Below, piece after piece: positions 1 through 9,000 of a stretch of DNA of 64,000 nucleotides (position 1 is the stretch's first letter; each line of letters begins with the position of its first letter). The notes beneath the pieces were generated by a model, which worked only from the letters and a program-made list of their open reading frames with translations, was not told the origin of the DNA and searched no databases. The DNA lies in contig JBDRJH010000294.1 of NCBI GenBank assembly GCA_043815125.1, forward strand, positions 27,469-91,468, given 5' to 3'. This DNA is from JAUWBF01 sp043815125 (GTDB taxonomy: Bacteria > Verrucomicrobiota > Verrucomicrobiia > Opitutales > Opitutaceae). Made by a program: the position numbers and the translations under genes.

Positions 1-1692
1 CACCCCCCGGCGACGGACATGGCGCCGGTGTTCGACGCCGTCTTTGCCTCGCAGGGTCGCGAGGGAGTCCAACTCGCCGCCGCCGCGGCCTCCGGCGGCG
101 CCCCCTTCGCCCTCGCGTTTGTCGACATGCGCATGCCCCCCGGCTGGGACGGCCTGCAGACCACCCTGGAACTCTGGAAAGTCTCCCCCGACACCCAGGT
201 CGTCATCTGCACCGCCTACTCCGACTACCGCTGGGACGACCTGCTCGCCCGCATCGGTTCCTCCGACCAGATCGTCATCATCAAAAAACCCTTTGATCCC
301 ATCGAGGTCCTGCAGCTCGCCAATGCGCTCACCAAAAAATGGCGGCTCACCCACGCCCTGCGCCGCCGCCTCGCCGACCTGGAGGCCGCCGTGCAGGCCC
401 GCACCGTCGACCTGCAGGCCGCCAACACCCGCCTGCGCGAGGAAATCGCCGGCCGCATGCGCACCCAGGCCGAGCTCGCCGCCGCCCGCGACCACGCCGT
501 CGACGCCGACCGCGCCAAGAGCGCCTTCCTCGCCAACATGAGCCACGAGATCCGCACCCCCATGAACGGCGTCATCGGCATGGCCAGCCTCTTGCTCGAA
601 ACCCGGCTCGACGACGACCAGCGCGACTACGTGAACACCATCGTGCAAAGCGGCGAGACCCTCGTTCACATCGTCAACGACATCCTCGACTTCTCCAAGA
701 TCGAAGCCGGCCGCCTCAGTCTCGAATCCATCGACTTCCACCTGCACGAACTCGTCGAGACCACCTTCGACCTGGCCGTCGACCTCGCCCGTGACAAAAA
801 AATCGAGCTGCACCGGGAGATCGCCCCCGACGTGCCCCTCCTGCTCAACGGCGACCCCGTGCGCATCCGCCAGATCCTGCTCAATCTCCTCGGCAACGCC
901 GTCAAGTTCACCCCCGCCGGCAACGTCCGCCTGCGCGTCGTCAACCTCACCCCCGGCGCCCGCCGCGCCACGCTCCGGTTCGACATCAGCGACACCGGCA
1001 TCGGCATCGCGCCCGACGTGCTGCCCTCCCTCTTCAAACCCTTCACCCAGGCCGACGCCTCCACCACCCGCCGCTTCGGCGGCACCGGCCTCGGCCTGGC
1101 CATCTGCAAACGCATCACCGACCTCATGCACGGCACCCTCACCGCGCAAAGCCGGCCCGGCGCCGGCTCCACCTTCAGCCTCACCCTGGAGCTCCCGCCC
1201 GCCGGCGAACAGGACCTCGCCCCCACCCCCGCGCCCCACCCCGCCCCGGCCGCCATGCCCGCGCCCGTCTCCGCCGACGGCCCCCCGCCCGACATCCTCG
1301 TGGTCGAGGACAACCTGGTGAACCAAAAGGTCGTCCTGCGCCAACTCCTGGCCCTCGGCCACCGCGCCGACCTCGCCCGCGACGGTCGCGAAGCCCTCGC
1401 CGCCCTCGCCCGCCACCCTTACCGCATCGTTTTTATGGACGCGCAAATGCCCGAGATGGACGGCCTCACCGCCACCCGCCTCATCCGCGCGGGCCAGCAA
1501 GCCGGCGACTCCCCCTACCCCGCCAACGTGCGCATCATCGCCATGACCGCCCACGCCATGGCGCACGACCGCGAGGCCTGCCTGGCCGCCGGCATGGACG
1601 ACTACCTCGCCAAACCCTTTCGCCTGCAGGACCTCCAACCCGTCCTCCAACGCAACCTCGCCGCGCTCGACGCCGCCCGCGACGCCGCCTGA
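1..1692 (+). CDS. Hybrid sensor histidine kinase/response regulator, 5' end outside window
   Basis: The reading frame is open from base 1, so the true start lies upstream; an internal ATG sits at 19. Counted from that ATG, a receiver domain lacking its N-terminus has its phosphoacceptor Asp at about residue 36 (FVDMRMP) and Lys near 90. A coiled-coil linker (about 110-165) follows, then a HisKA domain with His at about 176 (NMSHEIRTPMNG), a HATPase domain with N and G boxes, a Pro/Ala-rich linker, and a C-terminal receiver (VVEDNLVNQ, Asp about 474). The order REC-HisKA-HATPase-REC fits a cytosolic phosphorelay kinase. No sensory domain is visible in the part present. The next kinase starts 14 bases downstream, so the two are probably co-transcribed. 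The signal is unknown. Confidence 0.93.
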   Translation, partial: HPPATDMAPVFDAVFASQGREGVQLAAAAASGGAPFALAFVDMRMPPGWDGLQTTLELWKVSPDTQVVICTAYSDYRWDDLLARIGSSDQIVIIKKPFDPIEVLQLANALTKKWRLTHALRRRLADLEAAVQARTVDLQAANTRLREEIAGRMRTQAELAAARDHAVDADRAKSAFLANMSHEIRTPMNGVIGMASLLLETRLDDDQRDYVNTIVQSGETLVHIVNDILDFSKIEAGRLSLESIDFHLHELVETTFDLAVDLARDKKIELHREIAPDVPLLLNGDPVRIRQILLNLLGNAVKFTPAGNVRLRVVNLTPGARRATLRFDISDTGIGIAPDVLPSLFKPFTQADASTTRRFGGTGLGLAICKRITDLMHGTLTAQSRPGAGSTFSLTLELPPAGEQDLAPTPAPHPAPAAMPAPVSADGPPPDILVVEDNLVNQKVVLRQLLALGHRADLARDGREALAALARHPYRIVFMDAQMPEMDGLTATRLIRAGQQAGDSPYPANVRIIAMTAHAMAHDREACLAAGMDDYLAKPFRLQDLQPVLQRNLAALDAARDAA

Positions 1693-1706
1693 CCCCGCCC
1701 GCCCAC

Positions 1707-2954
1707 GTGTCCGCCCCCGACAACCTCGACCACACCCTGGTCGCCGCCTTCCTCGAACACATTCCCTTCGCCGTCTACTTCAAGGACCGCGACTCCCGCA
1801 TCATCGCCTGCAGCGCGGCCCACGCTCGCCTGCACGGACTCCCCCCGGAACAGATGATCGGCAAGACCGACGCCGACCTGTTCGACGCCCCGCAGGCCGC
1901 CGAACGCCGCGCCGACGAGGAACGCGTCATGGCCACCGGCGAGCCCATGATCGGCAAGCTCGAGAGCTCCTCCCTGCCCGACGGCTCCCTGCGCTGGACC
2001 CGCACCACCAAGGTCCCCCTGCGCGACCAGGCCGGTGCCATCGTCGGCACCTTCGGCATCAGCCGCGACATCACCGCCGAGCGCCGCACCGAGGACAACC
2101 TCGAGCAGGCCCGCAAGGAACTGCTCCTCGCCTCCCGCCAGGCCGGCATGGCCGAGGTCGCCACCGGCGTGCTCCACAACGTCGGCAACGTGCTCAACAA
2201 CGTCACCGTGTCCGCCGCCCTCGTCGCCGACGCCCTGCAGGCCTCCCGCGTCGTCAACCTCGCCAAGGCCGGCGACCTGCTCGCCGAACACGCCGGCGAC
2301 CTGCCCGCGTTCCTCACCACCGACCCGCGCGGCCGCCAGCTGCCCGCCTACCTGCAGGCCCTCGCCGGCCACCTCGTCGGGGAGCGCGACCACCTGCTCG
2401 CCGAGATCAACGCCCTGCGGCAAAACATCGACCACATCCGCGACATCGTCGGCATGCAGCAGACCTACGCCATGCAGGGCGGCAAGGTCGAGACCCTCGC
2501 CCCCGCCGAGCTGATGGAGGACGCCCTGCGGCTCAACGGCGCCGCCCTCGGCCGGCACGGCGTGCAGGTGCGGCGCGAGTTCGCCCCCACCGGACCGGTC
2601 ACCGTCGAAAAGGTGCGCGTGCTGCAAATCCTCGTGAACCTCATCCGCAACGCCAAATACGCCATGGACGAGGCCGCCCCCGACGAAAAAATCCTGCGCG
2701 TCGGCGTCGCCCCCGGCGACGACGCCGGCTGGATCACGCTCACCGTGGCCGACAATGGCATCGGCATCGCGCCCGAACACCTCGACAAGATCTTTGTCCA
2801 CGGCTTCACCACCCGCCCCGAGGGCCACGGTTTCGGACTCCACACCAGCGCGCTCGCCGCCAGGCAGATGGGCGGCCGGATCGAGGTCGGCAGCGAGGGC
2901 CGGGGGCGCGGCGCCACCTTCACCCTGCACCTGCCGGTCTCACCGATCGCCTGA
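1707..2954 (+). CDS. PAS-domain sensor histidine kinase
   Basis: 415-residue soluble kinase starting with GTG 14 bases after the preceding hybrid kinase. A PAS domain with PAC-like end (about 10-125, ending SRDITAERR) is followed by a coiled coil and a phosphoacceptor region with the unusual H-box VLHNVGNVLNN (His about 157). The HATPase domain follows (NLIRNAKYAMDEA; DNGIGIAP; GHGFGLHTSALAARQMGG). There are no membrane segments, so it should sense an intracellular signal or receive one from its neighbour. Its last 35 bases overlap the convergent mannosidase gene on the other strand. No receiver is attached; the neighbouring hybrid kinase carries two, which makes cross-talk plausible but unproven. 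Confidence 0.93.
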   Translation: MSAPDNLDHTLVAAFLEHIPFAVYFKDRDSRIIACSAAHARLHGLPPEQMIGKTDADLFDAPQAAERRADEERVMATGEPMIGKLESSSLPDGSLRWTRTTKVPLRDQAGAIVGTFGISRDITAERRTEDNLEQARKELLLASRQAGMAEVATGVLHNVGNVLNNVTVSAALVADALQASRVVNLAKAGDLLAEHAGDLPAFLTTDPRGRQLPAYLQALAGHLVGERDHLLAEINALRQNIDHIRDIVGMQQTYAMQGGKVETLAPAELMEDALRLNGAALGRHGVQVRREFAPTGPVTVEKVRVLQILVNLIRNAKYAMDEAAPDEKILRVGVAPGDDAGWITLTVADNGIGIAPEHLDKIFVHGFTTRPEGHGFGLHTSALAARQMGGRIEVGSEGRGRGATFTLHLPVSPIA

Positions 2955-5900
2955 ACAACACCAGCGGACGCGCCCGCAGACCGGGCGCGTCCGCTCCACC
3001 GACGCAACCACCCGCGCGACCAAAGCGCACCGAGCGGACCTGATACGGCCCGATCGGCACGGCCACGCGACCCGCGGCCGCGGCGGCATCCGGCAAGGGC
3101 CGGTTGAGCAGGTCGGCCGGCACGGCCTTGACGCCGTCGGCCAACGCCAGCCCCACCGGACCGCGGCGACCCAGCGTCTCGTGCAGGCGCAGCACCCAGC
3201 CGTCGTCAAGCGGCTCGGCCCAGGCGGGCACCGCCGACGACACGCCATCGACCGCCGCGAATCCGGCCGAGAGGACCGCGTCACCGGCATACGGCACGCA
3301 GGGCGTGAAGAGCGTGTCGGCCAGCGCGGCCGGTTGCTCGTGCACCGGCAGCTCCGGCGCGTAGCGCGTCAGCGCCAGCTCGATGACGTGCCGGCCGAGG
3401 TCGGAGTGGATCGGACGGTCCGGCGTGTCGCGGATCGCCGGGTGGTCGTTGGCCTCGGTGACCAGCGCGCTGCGCAGCAGGCTGACACCGACGGTGCCCT
3501 CGCGGGTGGTGAAGCCATACTTGGCCTCGGTGATGATCGCCAGGCCGTCGCTTTGCGCGTCGTCGCACACCGCCATCCAACGGCTGCCGGGCACCTCCCA
3601 CTGGGCCTCCTCGCGGGCGTAGCCGGGCCACTGGCCGCGCAGCACGCTGCCAAAGGGCGCGCCGTAGCGGGCCTCGCGCCCCTGGTAGTCGGTGCTGAAG
3701 ATGCCCTTGAGCCAGTGCAGCGGATCCCGCCAGTCGACCTCGTAGCGCACCCGCAGGGCGGACTCGCCGGAACGGACCGACCAGACGGCCTTCACGCGGC
3801 TGGCCGAGACCATTTCGTATTCAAAAACCAACGACGCGGTGAGTCCGTCGACCGAGGCGACCGGGGCGCCGGCGAGACGCGCGGCCTTGGCGGCGACGAT
3901 GCTGTTGCGGTCCACGTCCCAGGCGTCGAAGGTGGCCGGCTGATCGGCGTAGGCGCAGAGGCGGTGGCCGGTGACGGCGACATCGCGGCCGTCGACCGAG
4001 AGCGCGATCAGCGAGCCGGCGGCGTCGAACACGGCGCGCACGCGTTCGCTCTCCAGCGAGGTGGCGGTGGCCTGGGGCGCGGCGACGGCCTTGACCGTCA
4101 GCGCGGCGACGGGCGCGCCGCCGAGCGGGGCGAGCTCGTAGCACTTGTCGCCGTCGATCCAGGTGCGCGGCAGCGGCAGCGGGTTGAACCAGGCGGTGGC
4201 CGCGCCGGCGGTGGTGTTGCCATCGAGCACGGCCCGGGCCTCGGCGAGGGCCTTGGCGGCGAGCGTCTCCAACTCGGGGATGGCCTCGTCGTAAACCTCC
4301 CAGATGGAGCTGCCGGGAATGTAGTCGTGGAAGTGCGAGAAGCTGGCGCGTTTCCAGTAGTGGCGGTCGATCGGGCCGAGTCCGCGCACGACGTGGGCGG
4401 CTTCGAGGATTTGCAACGCGCGTTCCAGGCCGCGGAAGGCGGACTTGAGCGAACCGTGCGTGGTGAAGACGCCGCGGTGCAGCTCGAGCATGAGTTCGCC
4501 GGTGACGGCGGGCAGCTCGGGAGTGAGCGCCTCCATGCGCTTGAAGAACGGCTCGATGTTACCCCACTCCACGCGGGGCATCCCGGCGAGGTTGGACACG
4601 CGGCGGGCGCGCTCCAGCATCTCCTCGGTGGGGCCGCCGCCGCCGTCGCCGTAGCCGGTCGGGATAAGCTGCTCGGGGTGGATGCCGGCCTGCTGGTGGT
4701 GAAACACGCACTCGCGCAGGCGCTTCACGTCGACCCACTCGTTGTAGTCGTGGATGAGCACGACATGGGCGTTGATCGCGTTGCCGTCCGGCCCCTGCCA
4801 GCGGAAGCTGGTGTGCGGGAAACGGTTCACCGTGCTCCAGGAGAGCTTGGTCGTGAAAAAGCTCTTCACGCCGACGCCGGCCAGCAGCTGCGGCATGCAA
4901 CCGCTGTAGCCGAAGACGTCCGGCAGCCAGAAGACCTCGCTGGGCGAACCGCGCAGCGCGGTGAACTCCTCTTGACCGATGCGCAGGCAGCGCAGGATGG
5001 CCTCGCCGCAGGGCACCTGGGTGTCGCCCTCGACGTAGGCCGCGCCGATGGCGTCCCACTTTTGCTCGCCGATGAGGCCCTTGACCGTTTGCAGGAGTTC
5101 GGGCGAGCGGCGGCCGACGGCCTCGTAGCTGGCGGGTTGCGAGTAGCCGAAGCGGAACTCGGGATACTCCTTGAGCAGGCGCGTCTGGGTGGACCAGGAG
5201 TGCACGGCCTTGAACTCGCCCACGCGTTCGGGCCACAGCCAGACGAGGTCGATGTGCGCGTGGCCGGTGAGCACGGCCTTGGCGGCGTCGGCCTGCGCGG
5301 GGAAGTCGGCGTAGAGTTTTTTGAGCTCGGCGGCAAAGGCCTCCAGCCCGTCGAGGTCAAAGACGTCGATGGCCTTGTCGAGACGGTCGCAGAGGCGGCG
5401 GAAGAGCGGGCTGGCGCGAAACGCCGGCTGACTGTGGCGCACGGGGTCGGTGAGCGGCTTGGGCAGGCCGCTTTGGGCCGGCTGGTATTCGCGATACTCG
5501 GCCTCGAGCAATTCGAGCAGGACCTTGAGGTCGTGGTAAACGCCCCACGCGGTGTCGTTGCGCTCCAGCAGCACGGGCGGCTGGTAGAGACTGCCCTGCT
5601 GGTCGAGCGCCTCGGCAATGCCGACCAGCCAGATGGCCGAGCGGATGCACACCGCCTCGATCCACAGCTCGGTCACGTCGGCGGGCACGGGGATCTGGCG
5701 GTGGGCGACGTCGAGACCCGAGTAAGGCACGCCGTCGATGTAGGCCGTGGCCTCGCCCTGGTCATTCCAGCGGAAGTAGCGGGTCGGCGAGCCGGCGGCG
5801 GCCGCGGGCAGGGTCACGCGATACCAACGCTGCGCATATTTCGGCCCCCAGTGAAACGGGGCGGCCGGCAACGAGCCGAACTCGGACGCGTCCACCTGCG

Positions 5901-6045
5901 CGGCGGTGCGCAGCTCACGGGTGGGTGCGGTGGCCTCGACACGGATGTCGGCGGCAAGCGGTTTCCAAATGCGCGCGTCGGCGCGGCGGATGGCCTCGCC
6001 CACGCGGGCGGGCACGAGTTGGGACAAAAAAGTGCGGGGAAGCAT
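2920..6045 (-). CDS. Alpha-mannosidase, glycoside hydrolase family 38
   Basis: 1041 residues, a normal length for bacterial GH38 enzymes, which release alpha-linked mannose with retention and need a divalent metal. An N-terminal beta domain (about 60-160) precedes the catalytic domain. GHAHIDLVWLWPER holds the metal ligands His264 and Asp266, and VFWLPDVFGYS holds the likely nucleophile Asp376. The helical middle domain and long beta-sandwich C-terminus are typical. No signal peptide is visible, so it is probably cytoplasmic and acts on imported manno-oligosaccharides. The natural-looking family end (QVRSVRFG) is followed by about 31 extra low-complexity residues that read through the hairpin at 2963-2995, so the last codons may be a recent extension. 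It is divergent from the regulator at 6124 with a palindromic operator between them. Confidence 0.93.
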   Translation of the reverse strand: MLPRTFLSQLVPARVGEAIRRADARIWKPLAADIRVEATAPTRELRTAAQVDASEFGSLPAAPFHWGPKYAQRWYRVTLPAAAAGSPTRYFRWNDQGEATAYIDGVPYSGLDVAHRQIPVPADVTELWIEAVCIRSAIWLVGIAEALDQQGSLYQPPVLLERNDTAWGVYHDLKVLLELLEAEYREYQPAQSGLPKPLTDPVRHSQPAFRASPLFRRLCDRLDKAIDVFDLDGLEAFAAELKKLYADFPAQADAAKAVLTGHAHIDLVWLWPERVGEFKAVHSWSTQTRLLKEYPEFRFGYSQPASYEAVGRRSPELLQTVKGLIGEQKWDAIGAAYVEGDTQVPCGEAILRCLRIGQEEFTALRGSPSEVFWLPDVFGYSGCMPQLLAGVGVKSFFTTKLSWSTVNRFPHTSFRWQGPDGNAINAHVVLIHDYNEWVDVKRLRECVFHHQQAGIHPEQLIPTGYGDGGGGPTEEMLERARRVSNLAGMPRVEWGNIEPFFKRMEALTPELPAVTGELMLELHRGVFTTHGSLKSAFRGLERALQILEAAHVVRGLGPIDRHYWKRASFSHFHDYIPGSSIWEVYDEAIPELETLAAKALAEARAVLDGNTTAGAATAWFNPLPLPRTWIDGDKCYELAPLGGAPVAALTVKAVAAPQATATSLESERVRAVFDAAGSLIALSVDGRDVAVTGHRLCAYADQPATFDAWDVDRNSIVAAKAARLAGAPVASVDGLTASLVFEYEMVSASRVKAVWSVRSGESALRVRYEVDWRDPLHWLKGIFSTDYQGREARYGAPFGSVLRGQWPGYAREEAQWEVPGSRWMAVCDDAQSDGLAIITEAKYGFTTREGTVGVSLLRSALVTEANDHPAIRDTPDRPIHSDLGRHVIELALTRYAPELPVHEQPAALADTLFTPCVPYAGDAVLSAGFAAVDGVSSAVPAWAEPLDDGWVLRLHETLGRRGPVGLALADGVKAVPADLLNRPLPDAAAAAGRVAVPIGPYQVRSVRFGRAGGCVGGADAPGLRARPLVLFRRSVRPAGAG
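2963..2995. terminator. Perfect 13-bp hairpin between convergent genes
   Basis: AGCGGACGCGCCC (2963-2975) and its exact reverse complement (2983-2995) are separated by 7 bases. The hairpin begins 8 bases after the PAS kinase stop and could terminate transcription from either side, although there is no T-run. It lies inside the last codons of the mannosidase reading frame. Confidence 0.55.
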
Positions 6046-6062
6046 AAAGGAAGCGTTGTTCT

Positions 6063-6080
6063 AATACCATTTTTGGTATT
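6063..6080. promoter_or_regulatory. Palindromic operator between mannosidase and its regulator
   Basis: AATACCA-tttt-TGGTATT is a perfect 7-bp inverted repeat. It lies 17 bases upstream of the mannosidase start and 43 upstream of the divergent regulator start. The position fits repression of both genes by the GntR/LacI hybrid regulator. Binding is inferred, not shown. Confidence 0.6.
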
Positions 6081-6123
6081 CTTACAATCGCAAAGCCTCG
6101 CCATCTCCGATCATTTGTCACCC

Positions 6124-7203
6124 ATGGCCCGACCCGACACCCAGACCCGACTCGCCGTCGAGATGATCCGCAGGCGGGTGAGCCATGCGGACCACGCAGC
6201 CTATCGCCTGCCGGGCGAGCGCGGCCTGGCGGTGGAGCTCGGCCTCAGTCGCCAGACCGTGCGACGGGCGATCAACCAATTGGTTGACGAAGGCCTCTTG
6301 CAACGCGGCCCGACGGGACGCCTGGCCGTCTGCCAAACGTTTGCTCATGACGGCGAGGATGCGCGTCCATTGGTCGCCTTCCTCAATCCCGGCGGCGGCT
6401 CCCCCGAGACCCGGCTCTGGCGCGAGGGCGTGTTTGGCGCGCTGGCCGGCCGCGACGTGGTGATCCGTTCGCTCAGTTACGAACACTACAGCGACCCCGC
6501 CATCAGCGCGGCGCTGGAGGGCTTTGACGCCGTGTTCTTCCTGCCGCGTGCCACCGATCCGATTCCCCCGTGGCTGATCCAACGCCTCAACACCTCGCGA
6601 CCGCGCGTGGTGGTCATCGATCAGGACGAAGCCGCCGCCGGACTGCGTTCGGTCATAGTCTTCCCCTTCGCCGCAGGAAACAAGCTGCTCGACCACCTTT
6701 GCGACCTCGGGCATCAGCGGATCGACTGTTTCAACGTTCAACCGATGAACCCCGTCATCACCGCCCGCATCGCCATCTGGAGCGAATATCTGCGACACCA
6801 CGGGTTGACCGGCGAGCTCATCAATCACGACGGCGGGGGCAGCCTGGCGGACGCCCATCACCACCTCTCGCGCCACCTGCGCAAAACATCGCCACTGGGC
6901 ACCGCGCTCTACTGCACGACGGTCGGCGCGGCCATCGGCGGCATGCGCGCTCTGCACGAGCACGGCCGGCGCGCCGGCAGGAACATCTCGGTCTGCGCGG
7001 TCAACGACGAGGGTTTCGGCCCGTATTTGATCCCGTCGCTCACCTGTCTGAGCGCCACCCCGCGCGCCCCGCACCTGCGCAAAGCCGTCAGGTGGCTGCT
7101 CACCGGCGAAGGCTGGTCAAAACCCACCCTGCACCAACCCAAGGACGCCCCGCTCTTCCTCGGCGAATCCACCGGCCCGGCGAAACCATCGGTTCGACGT
7201 TAG
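6124..7203 (+). CDS. GntR/LacI hybrid transcriptional regulator (AraR-like layout)
   Basis: 359 residues. An N-terminal GntR-type winged helix (about 8-65: YRLPGERGLAVELGLSRQTV, then RRAINQLVDEGLLQR) is followed by a LacI/periplasmic-binding-protein-like effector domain (about 80-340). B. subtilis AraR has the same arrangement. The start is the ATG at 6124; the frame is open far upstream, but that part is antisense to the mannosidase. It is divergent from GH38 with the AATACCA/TGGTATT palindrome between, so it most likely controls mannoside use in response to a sugar. Its stop overlaps the stop of the convergent LacI gene by 3-4 bases (TTAG). Confidence 0.88.
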   Translation: MARPDTQTRLAVEMIRRRVSHADHAAYRLPGERGLAVELGLSRQTVRRAINQLVDEGLLQRGPTGRLAVCQTFAHDGEDARPLVAFLNPGGGSPETRLWREGVFGALAGRDVVIRSLSYEHYSDPAISAALEGFDAVFFLPRATDPIPPWLIQRLNTSRPRVVVIDQDEAAAGLRSVIVFPFAAGNKLLDHLCDLGHQRIDCFNVQPMNPVITARIAIWSEYLRHHGLTGELINHDGGGSLADAHHHLSRHLRKTSPLGTALYCTTVGAAIGGMRALHEHGRRAGRNISVCAVNDEGFGPYLIPSLTCLSATPRAPHLRKAVRWLLTGEGWSKPTLHQPKDAPLFLGESTGPAKPSVRR

Positions 7204-8240
7204 CAAAACCCTCCGCTCATCCCGCCCTCGACCAACTCCGGCGGGATCAAAATCTGCCGCGGCACCGCCGGCACGCCGTGCTCGTTGTGCTGCAACTGCG
7301 TGACCACCAAATCCACCGCCGCCGCCGCCACATGGTCGCGCCGGTGGTTGATCCCGGCAAACCCCGCCATGTCCGGCGTCCAGTCATGCACCACGAAGCC
7401 GACCCCCTCCGGCCCGGTCAGACCCAGCCGCGCCAGCCACCCCGGCACCGACCGGTGAAACGAGATCACCACATCCGGCCGGTGCGCCTTCATCCACGCA
7501 CCAAACCGCCCCTCGTTCTTTTCCAGTTCCGCCTCCGCAAACAACAACAACGGCACGCGCCGCCGCGCCGGCACCGCCTGCTGATAATGCAACCACGCCC
7601 CCGAATACGTGTGTCCCGACCTCGCATCGATCCACGGCGACACCGCCAGCCCGACCCTCCGGAACCCCCGCGCCTCCAGACGCGCCGCCGCCGCCAGAAT
7701 CCCCTGCGTCATATTCGTGCCCGCCCGATGTAACGGCGGATCCGTCAGACCAAAGCCAAACGTCGCCGCCGCAAACCCCGCGTAATCAAACCGCGCCCCA
7801 AACGACTCCGCCGACCCCACCGACACCAGCACGCCGCGAATCCCCCGCGTCTCCAAAATTTTCCTCAACCGCTTCGGCGAAAACCCCGCGCGCACCGGAT
7901 CAAACTCCGCCACCTCGTAGCCGTATTGCGCCGCGCGTTTTTGCACATCGTCCAGCCGCACGTAGTTGCACCCCGTCTCATGCGGTGATCGCTCCTCCCG
8001 CTCGTCGCGGATCAACGCCAGCGTCGCCCGCACCTTTTTTGCCCGATGCCCGCGCACCAGCTCCATGAGCCGCGCCACCTGCGGATCCGGCCGGTAACCC
8101 AGCCGCTCCGCCGCCGCCAATACCCGCGCCCGCGTCTCCACCGACACGTTCGGCGAATTCCGAAAAACCCGCGACACCGTCATCGCCGAAACCCCGCACG
8201 CCGCCGCCACCGCATGAACACTCGATTGCGCACCTTTCAT
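7200..8240 (-). CDS. LacI-family transcriptional regulator, probably of eda-kdgK
   Basis: 346 residues. The N-terminal LacI helix-turn-helix and hinge (about 6-60: SSVHAVAAACGVSAMTVSRV, then SVETRARVLAAAERLGYRPDP) is followed by a periplasmic-binding-protein-like ligand domain. The ATG at 8240 places the HTH at the very N-terminus, as is usual in the family. The gene is divergent from eda-kdgK, with a palindrome at 8266-8280 between them. The likely effector is a uronate intermediate such as 2-keto-3-deoxygluconate; that is inference from position only. Confidence 0.9.
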   Translation of the reverse strand: MKGAQSSVHAVAAACGVSAMTVSRVFRNSPNVSVETRARVLAAAERLGYRPDPQVARLMELVRGHRAKKVRATLALIRDEREERSPHETGCNYVRLDDVQKRAAQYGYEVAEFDPVRAGFSPKRLRKILETRGIRGVLVSVGSAESFGARFDYAGFAAATFGFGLTDPPLHRAGTNMTQGILAAAARLEARGFRRVGLAVSPWIDARSGHTYSGAWLHYQQAVPARRRVPLLLFAEAELEKNEGRFGAWMKAHRPDVVISFHRSVPGWLARLGLTGPEGVGFVVHDWTPDMAGFAGINHRRDHVAAAAVDLVVTQLQHNEHGVPAVPRQILIPPELVEGGMSGGFC

Positions 8241-8265
8241 AAAATCAATCCGTCCACCCAATCCG

Positions 8266-8280
8266 ATGTTTACATAACAT
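8266..8280. promoter_or_regulatory. Candidate LacI operator upstream of eda-kdgK
   Basis: ATGTT-TACAT-AACAT has perfect 5-bp arms around a 5-base centre. It lies 25 bases upstream of the divergent lacI-type gene and about 55 upstream of eda. A site of this kind in a divergent regulator/target gap suggests autoregulation plus control of the KDG pathway. Confidence 0.45.
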
Positions 8281-8334
8281 GGAATACCTTTTGAGCCCGT
8301 GCCCGCCCACCGCCTGCATGAACAAAACTCCCCC

Positions 8335-9000
8335 ATGTCCTTGTCCTTCCCTCCCGCCCTGCTCTCCCGCATCGAAACCTCCGGTATCATCGCCGTCCTC
8401 GTGATCGATCGTGTCGCCGACGCCGCGCCCGTCGCCGAAGCCCTCGCCGCCGGCGGCATCGACGTGATCGAACTCGCCCTGCGCACTCCCGACTCCCTCG
8501 CCGCCCTGCGCGAAATCAAAACCCGTTTCCCGTCCCTGCTCGTCGGCGCCGGCACCATCCTCGCCCCCGCGCAAATCCGGCAAGTCATCGACGCCGGTGC
8601 CGACTTCGCCGTCGCCCCCGGCTGCAACCCGCGCGTGCTCGCCGCCGCCTCCGCCGCCAATCGCCCCTTCGGCCCCGGCATCGTCACCCCGAGCGACATC
8701 GAGGCCGCCGTCGAGAACGGCTGCAACCTCCTCAAGTTCTTCCCCGCCGAGCCGTCCGGCGGACTCTCCTATTTAAAAAACATGACCGCCCCCTACGCGC
8801 ACCTCGGCCTGCGCTACGTCCCCCTCGGCGGCATCAGCGAAACCACCGCCGCGCCCTACCTCGCCGAACCCACCGTCGCCGCGCTCGGCGGTTCCTGGAT
8901 CGCCCCGCGCGACCTCATTCAAAAACAAGATTTCACCGAAATCACCGCCCGCGCCCGCCGCGCCCGCAACCTCGTTCTCAAAACCCGCTCCACGCTATGA
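8335..9000 (+). CDS. eda: KDPG/4-hydroxy-2-oxoglutarate aldolase
   Basis: 221 residues. Cleaves 2-keto-3-deoxy-6-phosphogluconate to pyruvate and glyceraldehyde-3-phosphate through a Schiff base. The class I fold motifs are clear: IELALRT with the general acid/base Glu46, GAGTIL, APGCNP, and NLLKFFPAE with the Schiff-base Lys134. I chose ATG 8335; an upstream in-frame GTG at 8299 would only add 12 residues unlike the family. The stop overlaps the kdgK start (ATGA), so the two are translationally coupled and form one KDG-degradation operon, divergent from a LacI regulator. Confidence 0.95.
   Translation: MSLSFPPALLSRIETSGIIAVLVIDRVADAAPVAEALAAGGIDVIELALRTPDSLAALREIKTRFPSLLVGAGTILAPAQIRQVIDAGADFAVAPGCNPRVLAAASAANRPFGPGIVTPSDIEAAVENGCNLLKFFPAEPSGGLSYLKNMTAPYAHLGLRYVPLGGISETTAAPYLAEPTVAALGGSWIAPRDLIQKQDFTEITARARRARNLVLKTRSTL

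Noticed and set aside
1602..2930. Long open frame on the minus strand over the PAS kinase
   Set aside because: It is the antisense shadow of a convincing kinase; the translation is Gly/Ala/Val/Asp-rich low complexity with no domain.
2755..6123. Plus-strand frame running from 2755 into the GntR/LacI regulator
   Set aside because: Up to 6123 it is antisense to the mannosidase and low complexity; only the part from ATG 6124 is gene-like.
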